Assembly (NCBI GenBank): GCA_002405515.1
Contig: DHLZ01000127.1
Coordinates: 1-11,500 of the forward strand
Length of the DNA stretch: 11,500 bases
Source: Planctomycetaceae bacterium UBA4655
Lineage (GTDB): Bacteria; Planctomycetota; Planctomycetia; Pirellulales; UBA1268
Reading direction: 5' to 3'
The notes beneath the pieces are model-generated. The model saw only the letters and a program-made list of their open reading frames with translations, was not told the origin of the DNA and searched no databases. The translations under genes and the position numbers were made by a program. This document shows positions 7,625-11,500 of this stretch, in pieces. Position 1 is the first letter of the stretch. Each line of letters starts with the position of its first letter.

Positions 7625-7933
7625 TCAATCCTCGGCCGGTATCACGAGCCCCTGTCGATGCATCACCTGCAGAGGGGGCCCCGGCCGCCAGACTTTCCGC
7701 TTGGCGTCGTACACGGCCGGCACGAGCGTCGGCGATCCCGTCTTCGGGTTCGCGAGCACATCGCCCGCGAGCGGGAGCACGAACACCTCGCCGCTGGTCC
7801 GGCAGACATAGCGAATCCGGGGAATCAACCCCTCCGCCACCGCGGGCGCACGGTGCGGAAACACGAACGGAGCGATCAGCCAGGCCGCCACCCCCAGGGC
7901 GACGACCACGACCCAGACTCGGGGGTCCTTCAT
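7625..7933 (-). CDS. Small membrane-anchored protein of unknown function
   Basis: A 102-residue protein with one N-terminal hydrophobic segment (about residues 6-26, VWVVVVALGVAAWLIAPFVF) preceded by MKDPR, then a soluble part presumably outside the cytoplasm. The soluble part contains YVCRTSGEVFVLP and NPKTGSPTLVPAVYD followed by a Trp- and Pro-rich end; similar NPKTG-type small proteins occur, as I recall, in planctomycetes beside pilin-like genes, but I cannot name a family. It has one cysteine in the soluble part. GGAG nine bases before the ATG supports the start. It begins 30 bases after the DUF1559 gene and ends 63 bases before the membrane-protein gene, so it is almost surely co-transcribed with both. 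Confidence 0.75.
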   Translation of the reverse strand: MKDPRVWVVVVALGVAAWLIAPFVFPHRAPAVAEGLIPRIRYVCRTSGEVFVLPLAGDVLANPKTGSPTLVPAVYDAKRKVWRPGPPLQVMHRQGLVIPAED

Positions 7934-7963
7934 CGTCCTCGTCTCCAGATGGATGCCGCGGAT

Positions 7964-8845
7964 TCAGTCGAGGTCATACAGGGCTCGCGCGTCGGCGTCG
8001 TCCTGGGGATCGCCGTCACAAATGATTCCTATCTTGTGGAACTCCATCTGGGGCAATTGGAGAGCCTGGGTCCAGACGCCGGCCCGGAATTTTCGCGGAT
8101 ACGCCTCCACATGGCCGTCCAGGAAGACCACGTTCGCGTGATCACCGGCATGACGGAAATGGATCGATGGGTCGTTTTCGACCGGCAGTTCCAGGCCGCC
8201 GAGATTTTCCCGCAGACGATACGGCGGCTGGTAGTCGATGATGGCGCTGTCTGCAAACGCGATCGTGCGTCTGGTTGCGGCAACCCGTCCGATCGGGTTC
8301 CGGGAGCATTTGCTCACCAGCGACAAGGACGACCAATCATCGGACCACTTGTAGACGGTTCCGGGCGCGAGCGTGGCGTTGTAGTCGAATCCCGTCGACA
8401 TCTTGCCGAACCGCAACGACTCGACGGCAGAAGAGCCGAAGTTCGGGCATTGATAGGCTCCCGTGTTTCCTTCCATGAACGGCGTGAGCGTGCCGTTCTC
8501 GAAAGTCAACCGATCGTCCAGATCCGGCTGATTTTCATCGATTTCACCGAACCAGTAGCGGCTCTTGCCGCGGTATGGATTGTTGAAGGGATTGGCGATC
8601 GAGTCGGCGATGCGCTCGTCGTTGTCGACCTTCCGCGGAGGCAGTTTGCCGCCGTGCACGCCCACGTATCCGTGCAGGGCGATCCCGAGCTGTCGAAGGT
8701 TGCTCGCACAACTCGTTCGTCGCGCCACCTCACGGGCCATTTGCACGGCGGGCAGGAGCAAGCCCACGAGCACGCCGATGATCGAAACGACCACGAGAAG
8801 TTCGATGAGCGAGAATCCGCGACGGCAGGACGGCCCGACGTCCAT
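7964..8845 (-). CDS. DUF1559 protein with type IV pilin-like N-terminus
   Basis: A 293-residue protein of the DUF1559 family typical of planctomycetes. The N-terminus is a prepilin-type leader and helix: RRGFSLIELLVVV (8-20), with cleavage expected between Gly10 and Phe11 and Glu at the fifth mature position, then a hydrophobic helix to LPAVQMARE. The C-terminal part carries the family's His...DG element as HAGDHANVVFLDGHV, spaced by ten rather than the usual nine residues. Start at ATG 8845: GAGGAG lies seven bases upstream, and the open frame up to 8950 adds only leader RNA. It is the first gene after the cobalamin riboswitch, so its expression should fall when cobalamin is plentiful. DUF1559 function is not established; secretion or surface/periplasmic assembly is inferred from the pilin-like end. 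Confidence 0.93.
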   Translation of the reverse strand: MDVGPSCRRGFSLIELLVVVSIIGVLVGLLLPAVQMAREVARRTSCASNLRQLGIALHGYVGVHGGKLPPRKVDNDERIADSIANPFNNPYRGKSRYWFGEIDENQPDLDDRLTFENGTLTPFMEGNTGAYQCPNFGSSAVESLRFGKMSTGFDYNATLAPGTVYKWSDDWSSLSLVSKCSRNPIGRVAATRRTIAFADSAIIDYQPPYRLRENLGGLELPVENDPSIHFRHAGDHANVVFLDGHVEAYPRKFRAGVWTQALQLPQMEFHKIGIICDGDPQDDADARALYDLD

Positions 8846-8904
8846 GGGCAAACTCCTCTGGCCTATGCGCTCCGATCCGACGCTCACCCATGCGGCTGCG
8901 GCAT

Positions 8905-8998
8905 GAGAAGAGAAAGGAGCACCGAACGAACCGAACATTTGCCGGTCCACTCGCGCGGACCGTGCCCGTGCTGCCGCCCGCGCAGCCTCACGTGCTCC
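8905..8998 (-). promoter_or_regulatory. Structured leader segment ending in a U-rich tract (possible expression platform)
   Basis: In the minus-strand RNA, GGAGCAC (8998-8992) can pair with GTGCTCC (8922-8916), and the pairing is followed at once by the pyrimidine tract TTTCTCTTCTC (8915-8905). Inside lie two further hairpins: GCTGC/GCAGC (8986-8970, loop of 7) and CGGTCC/GGACCG (8962-8943, loop of 8). A long multi-branched stem before a U-rich run between a riboswitch and its gene could be a conditional terminator, although it is larger than a classic one and the tract has only three consecutive U. A role in translation control is less likely because it ends about 60 bases before the start codon. 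Confidence 0.4.
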
Positions 8999-9001
8999 CT
9001 T

Positions 9002-9052
9002 GCGAACCCTGGAAGGATGTGATCCCTGGTAGGTCGCGATCTCTGGTAGGTC
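9002..9052 (-). repeat. Three contiguous 17-nt repeats overlapping the riboswitch 3' end
   Basis: Read on the minus strand: GACCTACCAGAGATCGC (9052-9036), GACCTACCAGGGATCAC (9035-9019) and ATCCTTCCAGGGTTCGC (9018-9002), directly adjoining. The first copy contains the end of the B12 box and the 3' strand of the P1 helix; copies two and three repeat that strand downstream, with the third more diverged. Copy two can still pair along 11 positions with the same 5' strand (9237-9227) if G-U pairs are counted; copy three pairs less well. Confidence 0.85.
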
Positions 9053-9237
9053 TTCTGACTCCCAGGCTCAGCCGGCCGCATGCCTTCTCGTGACGGACCC
9101 ACGAAGCGGGCCGCGGCACAATGGCTCGAAGCGACCGGCCTCGACGCCTGGACACAGCGGCGGGGCCGTCCCGGAATCACACCGGAGTTCCCTGTTTGCC
9201 GGCGGAAAGCAGCAGCAATCCTCCGGCCACCAGAGAC
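9039..9237 (-). ncRNA. Cobalamin (B12) riboswitch
   Basis: Minus-strand RNA upstream of the cobalamin operon matches the cobalamin riboswitch consensus throughout: a 5' GGTGGCC segment (about 9231), the core AACAGGGAACTCCGGTGTGA followed by TTCCGGGACGG and CCCCGCCGCTGTG, then GCCATTGTGCC, CGAGAAGGC, and the B12 box AGTCAGAAGACCTACC (9060-9045). The two ends pair as P1: GTCTCTGGTGG (9237-9227) with CTACCAGAGAT (9049-9039), 11 positions including G-U pairs. Cobalamin binding normally lowers expression of the downstream genes. The aptamer ends about 190 bases before the DUF1559 start codon; no Shine-Dalgarno site is buried in it. Confidence 0.95.
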
Positions 9238-9245
9238 GTTGGTCG

Positions 9246-9273
9246 AATGTAGGGATCAGAACGACCTTGTCAA
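9246..9273 (-). promoter_or_regulatory. Sigma70-type promoter of the cobalamin operon
   Basis: On the minus strand a perfect -35 box TTGACA (9273-9268) is followed after 16 bases by TACATT (9251-9246, four of six matches to TATAAT). Transcription would begin near 9239, right at the 5' strand of the riboswitch P1 helix, and this agreement supports both calls. Confidence 0.75.
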
Positions 9274-9433
9274 GAACGCCATCGCCCGCCCTCCTTTCCC
9301 GCAGAGTCTCACAGCCGCGGTCGATGGCTGGAAAGCTGTAGCGATTGCTCCGGTGATCGACGGCTCGACCCTGCGGATTGTGCGACGCGCGACCACACAT
9401 CCGTCACGCGAGGAAGAGCCGTCAGTTCTTGCG
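9274..9433. other. Intergenic stretch between divergent units, nothing recognised
   Basis: These 160 bases upstream of the minus-strand promoter show no gene, RNA or repeat that I can support. Short open frames cross them on both strands but have no ribosome-binding site and no recognisable protein. The promoter of the cysteine-rich gene probably lies here or just downstream, but I could not find a clear -35/-10 pair on the plus strand. Confidence 0.4.
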
Positions 9434-9607
9434 CGAAACGCACCATAAGTCGTTTCGTGGAAAAAACTTGGACTCGCTCAAGACGCTTTCCCTCGGCCGC
9501 CGATAGCCCCCTCTGACCCCCGGGGCATCACTGTGCCCGTCGGGCAACCAGGGGGCGGCAGCAACCTGCAAGTTTTCGAGTCACGGAAAGGCTCGACAGG
9601 CCTGTCG
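9434..9607 (+). other. Non-coding stretch rich in inverted repeats upstream of the Cys-rich gene
   Basis: Several inverted repeats follow one another: CGAAACG/CGTTTCG (9434-9440 with 9451-9457, loop of 10), GCCCCCT/AGGGGGC (9506-9512 with 9550-9556) enclosing CCCCGGGG (9517-9524) and TGCCCGTCGGGCA (about 9533-9545), and the perfect 14-base palindrome CGACAGGCCTGTCG (9594-9607). They could form a structured 5' leader or be operator sites for the gene starting at 9704. I do not recognise a known riboswitch in it, and GC-rich DNA produces such pairs readily. Confidence 0.35.
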
Positions 9608-9703
9608 CAAAAACGTTCGTGGACCACAAGCCTCGGGGCGAGAGCCTCGCGACACGAGATGCGAATCTCAAACGTGATCCACAAGCAAAGGAGATGTGGC
9701 TCG

Positions 9704-10435
9704 ATGAAGCGTATGTTGTTCCTCGGTGCGCTGGTCCTCGGCGTTACCGCTTGTACCCAGTCCTTCGGTTTCGAAATCCTTCACCGGATGGTCGGACACC
9801 ACAAGGGCTGTGCTGATTCCTGCTGTGAGCCGGGTTGCGCCGCCGATAGCTGCGAGCCCGCGTGTGGTGCCAAGGCCTGCTGCGAGCCGGCGTGCGGTGC
9901 CGATGGTTGCTGCGAGCCCGCCTGTGGGGCGGACAGCTGCTGCTCGAAGGGTCACAGGAAGTGCGACCTGTTCGGGGGCATCAAGGGTCTGTTCCACCAT
10001 GCCAAGGGCAAGCTTCACGCTCTGAAGCACCACTCGAGCTGCTCGACGTGCTGCGAGCCGGCCTGCGGTGCTGAAGGCTGCTGCGAGCCGGCCTGTGGTG
10101 CTGAAGGTTGCTGCGAGCCGGCCTGCGGTGCCGACAGCTGCTGCTCGAAGGGCTGTGGCAAGAAGCACTGCACGCCGATCCTGGACCTTCTCCGCGCGAT
10201 TCATCACGCGAAGAAGAGCCACGGCTGCACGAGCTGCTGCGAGCCCGCCTGCGGTGCGGGTGGTTGCTGCGAGCCCGGCTGCGGTGCCGAGCCCGGTTGC
10301 GGCTGCGAGCCGGCCTGCGGTGCGGATCCGGCCTGCTCTGCCGGCGTCGCGAAGCCGACGCCGGACATGGCGGCGAAGAAGCAGGCGAACGGCCGCGTGA
10401 TCGCGGTCAGTCGCAAGGCCTCGGCGACCAAGTGA
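9704..10435 (+). CDS. Secreted cysteine-rich repeat protein (CEPACGA repeats)
   Basis: A 243-residue protein with about 41 cysteines. Residues 1-22 are an export signal (MKRMLFLGALVLGVTACTQSFG); VTAC could be a weak lipobox, otherwise cleavage near SFG is likely. The body has ten copies of a roughly ten-residue unit, CEP[AG]C[GA]AxxC, in three blocks separated by two His/Lys-rich spacers (one with GLFHHAKGKLHALKHH, one with LLRAIHHAKKSHG), each introduced by CCSKG. The tail is a Lys/Arg-rich segment without cysteine. Start at ATG 9704, with AAAGGAG ten bases upstream and the signal peptide right after it. Function unknown: metal binding, or a disulphide-linked envelope protein such as planctomycete cell-wall proteins, both fit. 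Followed by a strong terminator, so it is probably monocistronic. Confidence 0.88.
   Translation: MKRMLFLGALVLGVTACTQSFGFEILHRMVGHHKGCADSCCEPGCAADSCEPACGAKACCEPACGADGCCEPACGADSCCSKGHRKCDLFGGIKGLFHHAKGKLHALKHHSSCSTCCEPACGAEGCCEPACGAEGCCEPACGADSCCSKGCGKKHCTPILDLLRAIHHAKKSHGCTSCCEPACGAGGCCEPGCGAEPGCGCEPACGADPACSAGVAKPTPDMAAKKQANGRVIAVSRKASATK
9813..10332 (+). repeat. 30-nt coding repeats within the Cys-rich gene
   Basis: The ten-residue protein unit is mirrored in DNA by a 30-base unit centred on TGCTGCGAGCC[GC]GCCTG. Copies near 10048-10140 are almost identical over full length and contiguous, while the outer ones have drifted at third codon positions. This points to growth by recent tandem duplication in the central block. 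Confidence 0.8.
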
Positions 10436-10488
10436 GGTTTCTGAACGGTCGATAGCGGAAAGTCTGTTGCCCGACTTCGGCCAGTGAG

Positions 10489-10525
10489 CTCCGCCCGGGA
10501 CCAAAAGTCCCGGGCGGAGTTTTTT
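10489..10525 (+). terminator. Intrinsic (Rho-independent) terminator
   Basis: CTCCGCCCGGGAC (10489-10501) pairs perfectly with GTCCCGGGCGGAG (10507-10519) around the loop CAAAA, followed by six T (10520-10525). The 13-bp GC-rich stem and T run make this a textbook terminator for the Cys-rich gene, 54 bases after its stop. On the minus strand there is no comparable T run after the stem. Confidence 0.95.
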
Positions 10526-10658
10526 CGTGCCTGACGCGGAACGTGCGGGAGCCGACCGCAGGGGCTCCCGGCGACCGCGGCGCGTCGCCGCCGGCGACAA
10601 GCCCGGGGCATCGGCTACGATGACTTCGCGGGCCGCACGGCACCGCGGATTGAATGCC

Positions 10659-11363
10659 ATGAAGCCGCTCGCCATTTTTCGCTATTCGCCCACGGAAGGT
10701 CCGGGCTACTTCGCGGAGTGCATGGACGCTCGCGGCGTGCCGTGGCGGCTGGTGGCCGTGGACCGCGGCGACCCCATCCCCGAGTCGCCGGAGGCCTGCT
10801 CGGGCCTCGTCTGCATGGGCGGCCCCATGAGCGTCAACCACGACCTGCCCTGGATCGCGCCGATGCTGTCGCTCATCCGCAAGGCCGTGGATGCCGGCAT
10901 CCCGGTGCTGGGTCACTGCCTGGGAGGGCAGCTCATGTCAAAAGCCCTCGGCGGCGTCGTGACCCGAAATCCGGTCAAGGAGATCGGCTGGGGCCGGATC
11001 ACCGTGGATGCAAACCGGGTGGCACGGCACTGGTTCGGCGACGTGACCGCATTCGAGTCGTTCCACTGGCACGGCGAAACCTTCTCGCTGCCGCCCGGGG
11101 CCACCCGCATCATGTCCAGCGGCTTCTGTGACAACCAGGGATTCGCGATCGGTCCCCACCTCGGCATGCAGTGCCACGTGGAGATGACCCGCGCGATGAT
11201 CGAAACCTGGTGCGACGATGGCGAGCGCGAAATCGCCGCCAGTCCCGGTCCGGCGGTGCAGCTCACGGCCGAAATCCGCGGACGGATCCCCGAAAACCTC
11301 GCACCGCTGCACCGCGTGGCCGAGGGGCTGTACGACCGCTGGCTGGAAGGTTTGAAGGGCTGA
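10659..11363 (+). CDS. Class I glutamine amidotransferase-like protein (GuaA_N type)
   Basis: A single-domain class I amidotransferase of 234 residues. The nucleophile elbow GHCLGGQ puts the catalytic cysteine at 87; His173 and Glu175 in QCHVEM complete the triad. Other family marks are FRYSPTEGPGYF near the start, MGGPMSVN (53-60), NPVKEIGW (104-111) and FHWHGETF (135-142), typical of stand-alone GMP-synthase-like amidotransferases whose nitrogen acceptor is unknown (some relatives act on gamma-glutamyl compounds). I start at ATG 10659, where the family similarity begins; the frame is open back to 10527, but those residues are Arg-rich and lie directly after the terminator. The ribosome-binding site is weak. 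It is convergent with the ABC ATPase gene 13 bases downstream. Confidence 0.9.
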   Translation: MKPLAIFRYSPTEGPGYFAECMDARGVPWRLVAVDRGDPIPESPEACSGLVCMGGPMSVNHDLPWIAPMLSLIRKAVDAGIPVLGHCLGGQLMSKALGGVVTRNPVKEIGWGRITVDANRVARHWFGDVTAFESFHWHGETFSLPPGATRIMSSGFCDNQGFAIGPHLGMQCHVEMTRAMIETWCDDGEREIAASPGPAVQLTAEIRGRIPENLAPLHRVAEGLYDRWLEGLKG

Positions 11364-11376
11364 GCGGCGGCCGCCC

Positions 11377-11500
11377 TCATTCGACATCGACCGATGCTCG
11401 GCCGAGGATTTCCGCGACGGAACCCTGCCGGGCCACGCGGCCCGCTTCGAGTTCCACCACGTGGCCCGCCGCCCTCGCGACGAGCGAGTGATCGTGGCTG
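11377..11500 (-). CDS. ABC transporter ATP-binding protein, C-terminal end (partial)
   Basis: The last 41 codons of a minus-strand gene whose start lies beyond the window. It begins with SHDHSLVARAAGHVVELEAG, which is the H-loop (switch histidine in SHDHSL) and following strand of an ABC ATPase, then ends with RVARQGSVAEIL and a short acidic tail. Walker A, signature and Walker B motifs lie outside, so the substrate class cannot be told. It converges with the amidotransferase gene. Confidence 0.75.
   Translation of the reverse strand, partial: SHDHSLVARAAGHVVELEAGRVARQGSVAEILGRASVDVE

Noticed and set aside
6971..9022. Long plus-strand open frame (683 codons) across 6971-9022
   Set aside because: It is antisense to four well-supported genes and the riboswitch leader. 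Its product is Arg/His/Gly-rich with no recognisable domain, as expected from GC-rich codon structure on the opposite strand.
9068..9400. Minus-strand open frame of 110 codons over the riboswitch
   Set aside because: It lies on the B12 aptamer and the promoter; the conserved RNA motifs explain the sequence.
9813..10332. Regularly spaced repeats that could be mistaken for a CRISPR array
   Set aside because: The units are in frame, contiguous with no unique spacers of constant length, and encode a cysteine repeat behind a good signal peptide.
9668..10675. Minus-strand open frame of 335 codons opposite the Cys-rich gene
   Set aside because: Its apparent repeats (GRLAA-type) are the reverse complement of the CEPACGA coding repeats; it would also read through the terminator and has no start signal.

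Overview
The window is GC-rich, densely packed bacterial chromosome, most likely from a planctomycete (Planctomycetota). The evidence is a DUF1559 protein with a type IV pilin-like N-terminus (a family greatly expanded in that phylum), a secreted protein built from CEPACGA-type cysteine repeats, and heavy use of ATGA/GTGA start-stop overlaps. I cannot assign an order or genus from the sequence alone.

Layout. Positions 166-1517 (+) hold a two-gene unit: thyX (flavin-dependent thymidylate synthase) overlapping by ATGA a stand-alone homologue of the CaMKII association (hub) domain. It converges on a long minus-strand operon that runs from a promoter near 9273 down to 1573. In transcription order the operon has: a sigma70-type promoter (9246-9273); a cobalamin riboswitch (about 9039-9237); three contiguous 17-nt repeats that copy the 3' strand of the riboswitch's P1 helix; a structured leader; a DUF1559 pilin-like protein; a small membrane-anchored protein; a DUF6580-like multi-pass membrane protein; cobT; cobS; a CobC-like phosphatase fused to a SAM-dependent methyltransferase; an ABM-fold small protein; a glutamine amidotransferase subunit (trpG/pabA type); and moeA. 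Most of the junctions after the first three genes are 4-nt overlaps or gaps of a few bases.

To the right, on the plus strand, are a possibly structured non-coding stretch (9434-9607), a secreted protein of 243 residues with about 41 cysteines (9704-10435), a very strong intrinsic terminator (10489-10525) and a class I glutamine amidotransferase (10659-11363). The last 124 bases carry, on the minus strand, the C-terminal end of an ABC transporter ATPase that continues outside the window.

How the parts work together. CobT makes alpha-ribazole phosphate, CobS joins alpha-ribazole (phosphate) to adenosylcobinamide-GDP, and a CobC-type phosphatase removes the phosphate, so the operon core is the lower-ligand (nucleotide loop) assembly of cobalamin. 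The B12 riboswitch at its head explains the regulation. What is not explained by known pathways is why the first three genes under this riboswitch encode a pilin-like secreted protein, a tiny anchored protein and an S-component-like membrane protein. The simplest inference is a planctomycete-type corrinoid (or cobalt/dimethylbenzimidazole) acquisition module placed ahead of the salvage enzymes. No cobU/cobY, no corrin-ring genes and no ECF A/T subunits that can be tied to it are visible here.
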